Positions 38,265-46,504 of a stretch of 64,000 nucleotides of DNA are shown here, piece by piece (the stretch's first letter is position 1; each line of letters opens with the position of its first letter). The notes below the pieces were generated by a model that worked only from the letters and a program-made list of their open reading frames with translations, ran no database searches and was not told where the DNA came from. The stretch is from Sediminicola luteus. Lineage in GTDB: Bacteria; Bacteroidota; Bacteroidia; Flavobacteriales; Flavobacteriaceae. Location of the stretch: assembly GCF_002514735.1 (NCBI RefSeq), contig NZ_NBWU01000001.1:1116001-1180000 (forward strand), given 5' to 3'. The position numbers were made by a program, and so were the translations under genes.

Positions 38265-38615
38265 TTAGACTTCGCTACTTAGGGCTACTACCAAGAATAC
38301 CACGGCAGCGTTTACCCAGTAGTAGTAGGCATCCAGACCTGAGAAACCGGCCGCAAAAGGTAGGATCATAAAGGTGATGGCTACCAAGAGATCAATAGCC
38401 AAATGACCTTCAAACGGAATGGTGCGTAGCAAACCTAGTTTATAATCGGTAAGTAGGCTGGCGGCTATTACGGCAATTCCTGTGAGGATCGAAAACCAAA
38501 GCGCCAAGGGTGCGCTAGTTCCTAGATTTAGCAGGAATGGGGCAGCTATAAGGCCTAAACCGGCCGAATAATCGGCTAGGCCGTGCATAGTAGGGTTAAT
38601 AAAACGTAAGGTCAT
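38265..38615 (-). CDS. SPW-repeat-like membrane protein
   Basis: 116 aa, four membrane helices. It begins MTLRFINPTMHGLADYSAGLGLIAAPFLLNL, as in SPW-repeat-like Bacteroidota membrane proteins. No function is known. It starts two bases after the SnoaL-like gene's stop, so they are one transcript. Confidence 0.75.
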   Translation of the reverse strand: MTLRFINPTMHGLADYSAGLGLIAAPFLLNLGTSAPLALWFSILTGIAVIAASLLTDYKLGLLRTIPFEGHLAIDLLVAITFMILPFAAGFSGLDAYYYWVNAAVVFLVVALSSEV

Positions 38616-38617
38616 GA

Positions 38618-38968
38618 TTAGGCTTTAAAGTAGGTTTCGGAGACAACTTTTCCGGCTGCATTCCATTGGCGTTTAATAATCTCGTGCCAAAGAATGTTTG
38701 AACCATCCTTCATTTCGAAATCGAAGGTGAACTCAGAGGTTGAGGTGTTTCCATGGACTAAGCTGTTATGATGGGTAATACCCCTTACCGTGGCTATAGC
38801 CCCTAAGAAGCCCTCCATTTTTTCAACCATTTGGGCCTTTCCCTGGGTCTTTACACCACTGAAATCGGAGGTAATGGCGTTGGCGTCGAAAAAGCGGTTT
38901 ACGGCTTCTACCATGGCTCCTTCTGTTACCAAGGCGTCAATTTGTGTTACTTGTTGCTGTATGTTCAT
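38618..38968 (-). CDS. SnoaL/NTF2-like protein
   Basis: 116 aa cystatin-like fold: helical start (MVEAVNRFFDANAITSDFSGVKTQGKAQMVEKMEGFL) and strands with SEFTFDFEMKDGSNILWHEIIKRQW. Similar to polyketide-cyclase-like small proteins; substrate unknown. First gene of the SnoaL-SPW pair. A CATCTTTG box, one mismatch from the -7 consensus, lies about 25 bp upstream. Confidence 0.82.
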   Translation of the reverse strand: MNIQQQVTQIDALVTEGAMVEAVNRFFDANAITSDFSGVKTQGKAQMVEKMEGFLGAIATVRGITHHNSLVHGNTSTSEFTFDFEMKDGSNILWHEIIKRQWNAAGKVVSETYFKA

Positions 38969-39102
38969 CTGTACATTGTTTTGATTTACAAGGCAAAGAT
39001 GCGATGCTATAAGCGCTTAAAGGGTACACATTTGGAGCCGTTTCTGGTACTTTTTTTAAATCGGAAACCCCTGGCTATAAAAAGAAACCGTTTGATACTA
39101 GC

Positions 39103-40155
39103 CTATGTATTTTGTTTGATTTCTAAATACTGTGATGGACTTTTACCCATGTGTTTTCTAAAAAAAGCCGAAAAATGGTTGGCTTCGGCAAAACCCAAGG
39201 CAAAAGCTGTTTCTTTAACGGTGGCCCCTTGCGTTAAGAAAGACTTTGAAGCCGACAAAAGTTCGTAACGAATAAGCTGACCCAAACTGGTTCCAAGTTT
39301 TTCACGCACTTTTTTCTCCAAGGTTTTTACCGATATATGCATTTCTTCGGCATAAAATTGGGTTTGTCTATGTTGGTGGTAATGTTGTTGTAGCAAGGCC
39401 ATTAGGTCATTAATAAAAGTGTCGCGTTGGGTATAATCGAATTGTTTGCGGAAAGATCGTGGACTCTGGCCCATAAGCTTTTTAAATTGGCGGTTAAAGT
39501 AAGAGGGGTCTTTAAATCCCATCTCATAGGCTACTTCCTGTACGTGCATATCGGTAAATGCCAAAGCTTTCTGACTTTCCAACAACCGTTTGTTGCCCAA
39601 CATTTTTTTTACGGAAAGACCTATTTTGTCTTGAAACAGTTGTTGTACCGAATATCCTCGGGCCTGTATCAGGGCCACAATATCGGTCTGGCTGATGTGG
39701 TTGTTGAATTCGGTATCGATAATCTCCTTAACGTCGAATATAAGATGGTATTCCTCTTTTTCCGCTTCAAAGGGGTTTTGCCAAAACCATTGTTTGGTAG
39801 AAATATCGATTATATCACTGGGGCTGTGTTGTAGATCGACCATGTCTAAATACTTTTGGCAGTCTACACACTCGGCAAAATTGATGTAACCCAAAGAAAC
39901 CAGATGTTTAAATAGTACCCGCACTTCCTTGTTCCTAAAGTATTCGGCTTCTTCGAATTCGATGCGCCTTAACACAAAACCTTCGGATAAAAACCTGATG
40001 TATTGCCCTTTTTCGAGATAGATGATCTTGTCTTGCCAATCCAGATAATTTTTAAAATCGACCTGTATCGGCCCTTTCCCTTCCAAAATATGAAAGAGCG
40101 TATAAGTATTGATAAAATATACGGTATGCGCCTTGGGCTCGAATTTGGTGACCAT
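39103..40155 (-). CDS. AraC-family regulator with two tandem DNA-binding domains
   Basis: 350 aa from the ATG at 40155 (MVTKFEPKAHTVYFI); an 18-codon upstream extension starts at a TTG and looks non-native. Residues about 1-110 are a cupin-like sensor (IQVDFKNYLDWQDKIIYLEKGQYIRFL). Two AraC-type helix-turn-helix units follow: about 145-245 (VQEVAYEMGFKDPSYFNRQFKKLMGQSPRSFR) and 255-348 (VKETAFALGFAEANHFSAFFRKHMGKSPSQYL). Each ends in the classic second-HTH signature. A single chain with two such modules is unusual. It probably controls the SnoaL-SPW-YHS genes downstream. Confidence 0.88.
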   Translation of the reverse strand: MVTKFEPKAHTVYFINTYTLFHILEGKGPIQVDFKNYLDWQDKIIYLEKGQYIRFLSEGFVLRRIEFEEAEYFRNKEVRVLFKHLVSLGYINFAECVDCQKYLDMVDLQHSPSDIIDISTKQWFWQNPFEAEKEEYHLIFDVKEIIDTEFNNHISQTDIVALIQARGYSVQQLFQDKIGLSVKKMLGNKRLLESQKALAFTDMHVQEVAYEMGFKDPSYFNRQFKKLMGQSPRSFRKQFDYTQRDTFINDLMALLQQHYHQHRQTQFYAEEMHISVKTLEKKVREKLGTSLGQLIRYELLSASKSFLTQGATVKETAFALGFAEANHFSAFFRKHMGKSPSQYLEIKQNT

Positions 40156-40441
40156 GCTTGGGTTTTCTATTTCCTTAGACGTGAATTTACCACGGGTATT
40201 ACGTCCCAAATGAAGTATAAGGACTAGTCAAGTGTATTACTGGTTTCTAGAAAAAGCGCGTCACTTTAAGGGACTTTTCTGCCTTTGGTCGACGAACTTG
40301 TATGCTGCTACTAAGTTGTTTTTTTGGAAATTGGGACAAAAAACGTATTTGGTGGAAGAAGTGTTCTATTTCACCGGATCCATTCCTACATATGTAAGAA
40401 GCAAGCTAATTTTATGGGTCCAACGCTAACCTACACCAGTT

Positions 40442-40648
40442 ATGAAAGATAAAACGCTCATGTACGGCCTTTATGGCATTTTTGCACTCTCTTTCCTCTC
40501 TTTGCTTTTGGCCACCTATAGACATTTAAATGGGGAAGATGCCATGGATGAGGGATTTATAGAGGCCTTTTTGTTCGCCGCCTTAAACATTGGTATAGCC
40601 GTTTTTCTCGCCATTGTTATAAAACTGTACTATAACCAAAAAAAATAG
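40442..40648 (+). CDS. Small two-helix membrane protein
   Basis: 68 aa, not recognised. Two hydrophobic segments (LMYGLYGIFALSFLSLLLATY and AFLFAALNIGIAVFLAIVIKLYY) flank an acidic loop (HLNGEDAMDEGF). The start at ATG 40442 is clean and the coding composition looks real. It ends nine bases before the convergent EEP gene. Confidence 0.65.
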   Translation: MKDKTLMYGLYGIFALSFLSLLLATYRHLNGEDAMDEGFIEAFLFAALNIGIAVFLAIVIKLYYNQKK

Positions 40649-40656
40649 GGTATCCC

Positions 40657-41493
40657 TTATTTTGTGAATTGGAACCTTACCAATACAGGTAGGTGATCCG
40701 AAACCTGTAGCCCGTTCCCCCGGCGTTCGTCTATATGTGATTGTTGCAATACCTCAATGTTTTTCGAAGTGAAAATATAATCGATACGGGTAGCCGGACG
40801 AACCTTTTCCTTAAAACCATTGAACGTACTCGTGGGGCCGGATGCGATATTGTCTACAGCCAACCTACTGTCGCTTAAATGTTGGCTTAATAAACGTATG
40901 GCAGGTGAATGGGGTTTGGCGTTCAAATCGCCCATCACAATTACCGGTTGCGCCTCGGTATTTAGTGCGGTTACCTTATCTAAAATGACCTGAGCCGATT
41001 GTTTTCTGGCTTCGGCACCCCTATGGTCGAAATGGGCATTGAATACCCAAAAAACGATTCCATTGTTCTTTTCTTTAAGCTGGGCATAAGTACAAATGCG
41101 CTCCATGGCGGCATCCCAGCCAACGGAAATACTGTCGGGGGTAGGGGAAAGCCAAAACGTACCAGAGCTTTTTAGCTCGTATTTTTTAGGGTCGTAAAAA
41201 ATTGCCGAAAACTCTCCTTTTTCTTTGGCGTCGTCCCTACCCACACCAACATAATCATATCCCAAACCGTTTTTTAAGGTCTGTACCTGATGTACAAGGC
41301 CTTCTTGAATACCTAAGACACCTGGGGCATAGGATTGGATCAAACTGATAAGCTCGGCTTTTCTTTGGTGCCAATTGTTTTCAGCATCTTTCGGGTTGTC
41401 GTAGCGAATGTTATATGACATTACCGAAATTTCTTGGGCGTAAACAGTACCCAAAGCAAGTAGTAAAATTGAAAGGAGTAATTTTCGGAACAT
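40657..41493 (-). CDS. Secreted endonuclease/exonuclease/phosphatase-family protein
   Basis: 278 aa with signal peptide MFRKLLLSILLLALGTVYAQ. EEP motifs: VMSYNIRYDNP, GIQEGL (metal Glu), VFNAHFDHRG, VMGDLNAKPHSP and QVSDHLPVLV (catalytic His). It is the SMase/phosphodiesterase-like type common in Bacteroidota. It resembles the 27800-28594 product in motif order but is not a close duplicate. Confidence 0.9.
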   Translation of the reverse strand: MFRKLLLSILLLALGTVYAQEISVMSYNIRYDNPKDAENNWHQRKAELISLIQSYAPGVLGIQEGLVHQVQTLKNGLGYDYVGVGRDDAKEKGEFSAIFYDPKKYELKSSGTFWLSPTPDSISVGWDAAMERICTYAQLKEKNNGIVFWVFNAHFDHRGAEARKQSAQVILDKVTALNTEAQPVIVMGDLNAKPHSPAIRLLSQHLSDSRLAVDNIASGPTSTFNGFKEKVRPATRIDYIFTSKNIEVLQQSHIDERRGNGLQVSDHLPVLVRFQFTK

Positions 41494-41655
41494 AGTTTTG
41501 GTTTAGCTATGCACAAAAATAAGTAAGTAGCCCAATTATAAGGTTACTAAGGTATTAATTTGCCCGCTTTCAAAGGCTAGTCCTTCTTTTAGAAGGGAAG
41601 TGGTTATGTTAAAGATGCCTAAATATGCATACTGTTATGTATGAAAACCAAAAGG

Positions 41656-42345
41656 TCAATCTAATTTTTCATAGCTGAGCAATTCTTCTCCCCCTACATC
41701 CAAAAAGGCCAACTGACTACCCTGAATACGGTATTCGGTAATATGCTCGAGGGTTAGGGCATAGGTCTTTAGCGCTTCGGAATCGCATTCTTTTTGAGAG
41801 CTGATAAGCTTCCCGAATGCAATTTTAGAATCGCCTAGGCCCATGATTTTCCCATAGAGGTTTTGACAGGGATTTTGTCCTAGGATTTGCTTTTGAGGAA
41901 TATTAATTTCCATGGACAGGGCTTCTTGACTAGTAGCTAAAGGCTTGCCTTTTATGGCTTTAAGCACCCACTTGTTATGTAGGGCCACTGCCGGATCTCG
42001 TTGCTTATCGACCACCTTGATCAATTTTAAACGAGTGTTTCTTTCGCCATAGGCATCCGTTGTGCCTTCACGTATTTCCCATAGCATAAGCTTGTATCTG
42101 TAGCCAGGTTCAAAATTGAATCCTTCTATGCTTTTGGGTAAGGCGTTCCATTGATCAAAGGCCCATCGATTACCTTTTTGATAGGCCAGGCAATTGCCAT
42201 TTTCAGAGATGCTACAGTCCATTTCTTGGCTATTTACCCAATAGAAATGCTTGGTAGAAACATTTTGTAAATGTCTACCCGGAGAGCAACCCCAAAGAAC
42301 GGCCATTACCAAAATAACGGTCATTCGGGTTAGGTTGTGCTTCAT
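41656..42345 (-). CDS. DUF4377 plus META-domain lipoprotein
   Basis: 229 aa. Lipobox VLWGC at residue 20 predicts lipidation. Residues about 35-115 match DUF4377 (FNFEPGYRYKLMLWEIREGTTDAYGERNTRLKLIKVV). Residues about 120-229 are a META/HslJ-like domain (NKWVLKAIKGKPL, CQNLYGKIMGLGDSKIAFGKLISSQKEC). Envelope protein of unknown role. The start is five bases after the bestrophin stop, so the two form an operon. Confidence 0.85.
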   Translation of the reverse strand: MKHNLTRMTVILVMAVLWGCSPGRHLQNVSTKHFYWVNSQEMDCSISENGNCLAYQKGNRWAFDQWNALPKSIEGFNFEPGYRYKLMLWEIREGTTDAYGERNTRLKLIKVVDKQRDPAVALHNKWVLKAIKGKPLATSQEALSMEINIPQKQILGQNPCQNLYGKIMGLGDSKIAFGKLISSQKECDSEALKTYALTLEHITEYRIQGSQLAFLDVGGEELLSYEKLD

Positions 42346-42350
42346 GATGT

Positions 42351-43235
42351 TTACATAATATAAAACTTGTCGGGCCTTATGGGTTCCGGCAGATCGTCTT
42401 CACCCAATAATTCCCTAATATTTATTTCAATGGTCCGTGCAATAGAGCTAACCGCCGTATCGGTTGGGCGGTTCTCAAACGGGTCCTGAATATCCATAGC
42501 TACCTGTTCCAATAAGAAAAACGGTATCGATATCAAGACCGATAACGGTATTTCCAGATCATAGGGCATACTCGTTAAAGAAAAGCCCAACAACAGCAAG
42601 AACAAATAAATGAAAAAGCGCATGGTCCATCTATAGGTTTTTGGAAAGGAGGTATTCTTAATACGTTCCGCTTTCCCCATAGAAGCACACAATCTAGTCA
42701 AGGTATCTTGAAGCGCGATTTCTTGAAAGGTATTGATTTTTCCATCACGTACCAAATGGCTTATTTCTTTGGCTTGTAGGTCTATTAGTCCAAGTGCCGG
42801 ATGTTTGGCAGTTTTTAAGTGCTTCCACTCTTCTTGGTCTAACAGGGCTTTTTCGCCCTCTAAAATTTCAGTTTTACGTAATTGATGGCCTACGGTATAA
42901 CACCAGGCTATCTGCCGGTACGACAATATTTTAATACTGTCGTGTTCTTTGGGTAAAAATGATTTTAGTTGTACCACCCAGGTACGGCTATCGTTCACAA
43001 TGGCCCCCCATATCTTTCTAGCTTCCCACCAGCGATCATACGATTGGCTTAACTTAAAGGATAAAATTAAGGTTATGGCCGTACCCATAAATGCGGGCAC
43101 CGAGAGGTTCAGTGTAATTTCTTGGAAATATTGAGATACCTTATCCAAAGTGAGGGTAAAGATGGTAATGGTCAACAATTCCCATCGGATCATTTTGAAT
43201 AGATAGCTGATCGGTATGCGTTTCTCTAATATCAT
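42351..43235 (-). CDS. Bestrophin-family anion channel
   Basis: 294 aa. Family signatures: ISYLFKMIRWELL at the N-terminus, then LSVPAFMGTAITLILSFKLSQSYDRWWEARKIWGAIVNDSRTW, the most conserved stretch of bacterial bestrophins. The C-terminal TEINIRELLGEDDLPEPIRP segment is also typical. Members are pentameric channels for chloride or cations. Upstream in the operon with the META-domain lipoprotein. Confidence 0.95.
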   Translation of the reverse strand: MILEKRIPISYLFKMIRWELLTITIFTLTLDKVSQYFQEITLNLSVPAFMGTAITLILSFKLSQSYDRWWEARKIWGAIVNDSRTWVVQLKSFLPKEHDSIKILSYRQIAWCYTVGHQLRKTEILEGEKALLDQEEWKHLKTAKHPALGLIDLQAKEISHLVRDGKINTFQEIALQDTLTRLCASMGKAERIKNTSFPKTYRWTMRFFIYLFLLLLGFSLTSMPYDLEIPLSVLISIPFFLLEQVAMDIQDPFENRPTDTAVSSIARTIEINIRELLGEDDLPEPIRPDKFYIM

Positions 43236-43280
43236 CTATCAAGCTGATGTCATAAATATACGGTATCCTATGAAAATCGA

Positions 43281-44780
43281 CTAGGGCTTATCCAATAAAA
43301 TACCTATCATGGTTTGTATCCCTTCCTTAAAATTGCCCAGTCTTAGGTTTTCGTTCGGACTGTGCTGGTTGTTGTCCTTCTGTACCGTGGGTACCCCAAC
43401 TGCCGGGATGCCTAAGGTATTGACAAAAGGAGCAATGGGAATAGACCCGCCAGACATACGAATCATGACCGGAGGTTTCCCAAAAGTTTGTTTCAACGAC
43501 CTAAATAACCAAGTACCCAAACCGGTATCGTAATCGGTACGGAATGCCGGATAGGATATCTCGTATTCGAACCGGGCGATTTTAGCAAATTGCAGCCTTT
43601 CTTCGCGTGTCGGTTCTTTGGAGGTTAGGAAATAACCTTGTGCTTTAATATAAGAACGCACTTTTTCGATAAGTATTTCAGGTTGCGATTCAGGAACCAG
43701 TCGAATATCGAGTTCGGCCTTGGCCCAAGCGGGTACAATGGTACGTGATTTTTCGTTGACCCAGCCCGATTGCAACCCTCGTATGTTTAATGATGGGTAT
43801 TGTATTGATTCTTGATAATAACTACCCACACTATCAATAGCCGCGATCTGTAGTTTTTGGCGAATATAGTCTTCATTATCAGGTACGGCCCTTAAATGCG
43901 ATTGGGTTTCGGGCGTTAAAGAAACCCCATCGTAAAAGCCGGGAAGTAACACGCGGCCATATTCGTCTTTCATACCGGCGAGTAATTTTGACATGCGCAA
44001 GGCCGGGTTAGGGGCGTAGTTACCAAAATGCCCGCTATGTTGGGGTACTATGGGACCGTATGTGGTAATACCCACCGTGGCTATCCCTCTGGCACCAAAA
44101 AGTAAAGTGGGTTGGTTAGAAACATGCCTGGGGCCATCGAAAATTACCATCATATCGGCGGCCAGTAGGGCTCTATTGTCCAATACGGCCTGGGGTAAAC
44201 GTGGCGACCCCAGTTCCTCCTCAAAATCCATGATAACCTTAATATTGAACTTGGGGCGTAGGTTTTTTTCGGCCAATACATCTAATGCGGCTAAAAACAT
44301 GACCACCGGCCCTTTGGCGTCGGAGGCCGAACGGGCAAAAACGCGCCATTCTTCGTCATAACCCTTATGGGCAGATTCCCATGGAATTTGTTCATACCCT
44401 CCCTGTCCGGTTGGTTTTTTTAGTACAGGTTTATAAGGGTTGGGTTGGTTCCATTGGGTAGTGTCTACGGGTTGCCCATCTATTTGCAGGTAAACCAATA
44501 CGGTGGGCGCCTTTTTATCGTGTATATATTGGGCCAATAACAAAGGTGATACCGAGGTAGCAATTCTTTGGGTATGGAAACCGCGTTGCGAAAACTGGGC
44601 CTTACACCATACCACATTGGGTTCAATTTGCTCAGGATAGAGGGCATCATTAGCAATGGAGAGAAAATCGCGCAATAAAGGAAGCGATTTTTCACTGGCA
44701 GCTTGGGCATCAGATTCGTAGCGCGGTTGGGCCCAGAGTATACTTATACCTAGACAAAAAAATAAAATCCCCGATTTCAT
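43281..44780 (-). CDS. Secreted M20-family metallohydrolase with His-to-Gln in the first metal motif
   Basis: 499 aa with signal peptide MKSGILFFCLGISILWAQ. M20 order is intact: LVYLQIDGQPVD corresponds to the usual YGHxDVQP, with Gln at the His position; ARSASDAKGPVVMF (bridging Asp), DFEEELGSPRLP (catalytic Glu pair), FDGPRH, and QHSPNEN (C-terminal His). The lid dimerisation domain spans about 215-380. Predicted peptidase or dipeptidase in the periplasm. The coding start lies inside a long hairpin (44765-44837), so expression may be controlled by that structure. Confidence 0.9.
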   Translation of the reverse strand: MKSGILFFCLGISILWAQPRYESDAQAASEKSLPLLRDFLSIANDALYPEQIEPNVVWCKAQFSQRGFHTQRIATSVSPLLLAQYIHDKKAPTVLVYLQIDGQPVDTTQWNQPNPYKPVLKKPTGQGGYEQIPWESAHKGYDEEWRVFARSASDAKGPVVMFLAALDVLAEKNLRPKFNIKVIMDFEEELGSPRLPQAVLDNRALLAADMMVIFDGPRHVSNQPTLLFGARGIATVGITTYGPIVPQHSGHFGNYAPNPALRMSKLLAGMKDEYGRVLLPGFYDGVSLTPETQSHLRAVPDNEDYIRQKLQIAAIDSVGSYYQESIQYPSLNIRGLQSGWVNEKSRTIVPAWAKAELDIRLVPESQPEILIEKVRSYIKAQGYFLTSKEPTREERLQFAKIARFEYEISYPAFRTDYDTGLGTWLFRSLKQTFGKPPVMIRMSGGSIPIAPFVNTLGIPAVGVPTVQKDNNQHSPNENLRLGNFKEGIQTMIGILLDKP

Positions 44781-44837
44781 ATATCTTTAGTTAAGAAGGT
44801 TTCTTACGGATAAAGATAAAAATGAAATCGGGGATTT
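44765..44837 (-). other. Long inverted repeat covering the M20 start codon
   Basis: AAATCCCCGATTTCAT (44765-44780) is perfectly complementary to ATGAAATCGGGGATTT (44822-44837). Inside are TATCTTTA/TAAAGATA and TAAGAA/TTCTTA arms, giving about 30 bp of stem in 73 bp. On the minus strand the hairpin starts 23 nt after the HNH gene stop and is followed by TATTTTTTTG, so it can terminate the HNH transcript while sequestering the M20 ATG. TATCTTTA could also be a -7 box for an M20 promoter within the loop. Confidence 0.75.
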
Positions 44838-44859
44838 CGAATGGATTTGTGTGAACGGA

Positions 44860-45417
44860 TCAGTCTACGGTAACATAACCCCAGTTCTCACCTGTTTTGA
44901 TACGGTATAATTGCATTTCGGAAATACCGAACTGTTTGGCGATCATTTTTAAACGGGTTCTACGGTTGGGATCGTTCAGTTTCTTTTTAATCAGTTTTAC
45001 CTTGGTCTCGGTAAGTTTTGAATAAGAAACTTTAGAAGCCGCTTCGCGCCATGCCGGATTACTCAGTTGATGGTTTTCCTTTTCTTTTCGGGTAACCCAT
45101 TTGAGGTTATCTACATGGTTATTCGTCTTGTCGTAGTCTTTGTGGATTACGTACTTCTGTTCGTCCGAATCTTTTTTGATAAAGTGTTGGGCCACCAGTT
45201 TATGTACATAGCGGGTAGTAGTCTTCTTTGAGACTTGGCGCACCGTAAGTTTAAGGTAACCACCTATGTACGAAGGTTTTGCCAAAGTGTTCTCGTCTGG
45301 GTCGATTTTGCAATTAAGCACTCGCCCGTAGTTCGAGATTTTGAATTTTTCGTGTTTCGAGATTTTCTCGTCGAATAGAATGGGCTTCCATTCCTCGTTC
45401 CAATAACTTTTGATCAT
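44860..45417 (-). CDS. NUMOD4/HNH endonuclease-like protein
   Basis: 185 aa. NUMOD4 motif at about 7-35 (EEWKPILFDEKISKHEKFKISNYGRV), HNH-type core at about 70-115 (YVHKLVAQHF, VIHKDYDKTNNHVDNLKWVTRKEKENHQ), and a C-terminal helix-turn-helix (RTRLKMIAKQFGISEMQLYRIKTGENWGYV). This is the layout of phage or intron-type HNH homing endonucleases, but a free-standing regulator is also possible. No intron or phage context is visible. Confidence 0.85.
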   Translation of the reverse strand: MIKSYWNEEWKPILFDEKISKHEKFKISNYGRVLNCKIDPDENTLAKPSYIGGYLKLTVRQVSKKTTTRYVHKLVAQHFIKKDSDEQKYVIHKDYDKTNNHVDNLKWVTRKEKENHQLSNPAWREAASKVSYSKLTETKVKLIKKKLNDPNRRTRLKMIAKQFGISEMQLYRIKTGENWGYVTVD

Positions 45418-45881
45418 TGTAATGGGTTTAGTGTTTAGCGTTATTTAATAACCAAGCTTCGGAAAAAGAATACATAAACGCCAATTCGTGTATCGCTTCT
45501 CCCAAAAACAGGGAACTTCAATATGTTGGTAGACGGGGCTTGGTTCGTATCAAATAGAATAGTTGGATTCGAAATAAATAAATACGCTCAAATCGTGTTA
45601 AAAGCTTCTTGATACGTGACTATTTATTGTAAATCGTAACCATTTTTATTGGATACGTGGCTAAAATAAATATTTTTTTAATAAAATGATTAAGCTTACC
45701 ACCTATTTGTTATACCAAAGGCCAGAAATAGCCCAATAATTCAAATAAATGTGCGTAAATCGCGAATACTCGTATACAAACGTAGCATTTTCGTTATCAC
45801 TTTGACTACAATTTTGATAAAAAGTAGGAAAAATAAGACAAAAAGTTGATTTTTAAGTTTTTAGGAAAAAAGGAAGGAAAC
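45418..45881. other. Gene-free AT-rich spacer
   Basis: About 460 bp upstream of the HNH gene. No convincing small ORF was found. It probably holds the HNH promoter. At its right end TAAGTTTT (45854-45861), one base off the -7 consensus, could drive the RNA candidate that follows. Confidence 0.4.
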
Positions 45882-45989
45882 GACGGCAAATGGCGATAAC
45901 TAAGGCTGTTGGAATGTTAGGCTGGCATTACGAGTTATCTTTAGGGTATTTCCAATAGGCAATAACCCTACTTTGCCGTCATTTTTTTT
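45882..45989 (+). ncRNA. Branched structured-RNA candidate ending in a terminator
   Basis: A closing stem GACGGCAAA (45882-45890) with TTTGCCGTC (45972-45980) encloses two further stems: GATAACT/AGTTATC (45895-45901 with 45933-45939) and AGGGTATT/AATAACCCT (45943-45950 with 45961-45969, one bulge). The three-way-junction shape is followed at once by A plus eight T residues. A near-consensus -7 box lies about 20 bp upstream. No known riboswitch or RNA family is recognised. It may simply be an elaborate terminator for the minus-strand lipoprotein gene. Confidence 0.45.
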
Positions 45990-46023
45990 CTCCTTCATTT
46001 GATGGGCGTACCATCTTATATTT

Positions 46024-46404
46024 TTAAGGCTTTCCGCTTACCGTAAAATTTGCGGTGCCCATTTCCGTTTCTAGCGGAATCGTTAATTCATATAATCCAT
46101 CGGACACATTGGGAACCGAAAAAACCAAATCGCCTTTAGAGTCCTTGACCAAGGTGATAATCTCTTTCCCAAAAGTACCGATATAGGTTTCCCGATTAAA
46201 TTTGGAACCTGTATCCGGAATGATCACAATTTCATACGGAAACACTTGTTTTTCAGTAGTCTCATGAAATAAAGAAACTTCACTGGCCATGGCCAGATTA
46301 CGATCTTTCTCATGCGTACTACAAGAATACAGTGCCAACATACCTATTAGGAAAATGCGGGCCATGGGTTTGGCCATATTCCTTTGTGTGTTAAGCGTAT
46401 CCAT
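46024..46404 (-). CDS. Small lipoprotein of unknown function
   Basis: 126 aa at most; the ATG at 46404 gives MDTLNTQRN before the signal, and starts at 46377 or 46365 (MARIFLIGMLALYSC) are equally possible. The lipobox ALYSC predicts lipidation. The mature part looks like one beta-sandwich (KQVFPYEIVIIPDTG, FGKEIITLVKDSKGDLVFSVPNVSDGLYELTIPL), similar in style to surface-linked Ig/TIG-like modules. Not recognised further. A perfect 20-bp palindrome lies about 50-70 bp upstream. Confidence 0.7.
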   Translation of the reverse strand: MDTLNTQRNMAKPMARIFLIGMLALYSCSTHEKDRNLAMASEVSLFHETTEKQVFPYEIVIIPDTGSKFNRETYIGTFGKEIITLVKDSKGDLVFSVPNVSDGLYELTIPLETEMGTANFTVSGKP

Positions 46405-46455
46405 ACTCCAGTGTTCATTCAGAAAGCCAAATTACAGTGGATTACTATGCGTGTC

Positions 46456-46475
46456 AATACCCATTAATGGGTATT
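46456..46475. promoter_or_regulatory. Perfect 20-bp palindrome
   Basis: AATACCCATTAATGGGTATT is a perfect palindrome, 52 bp before the ATG at 46404 and 30 bp from the stop of the MBL-fold gene. It may be an operator for the lipoprotein gene; as a hairpin it also has T residues on the plus side. Confidence 0.5.
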
Positions 46476-46504
46476 TTTTGGCCGTTTTTGGCCTAAAAAC
46501 CGTC

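Noticed and set aside
40232-40429. 65-aa plus-strand ORF upstream of the small membrane protein
   Set aside because: No homology character, no clear promoter; likely chance.
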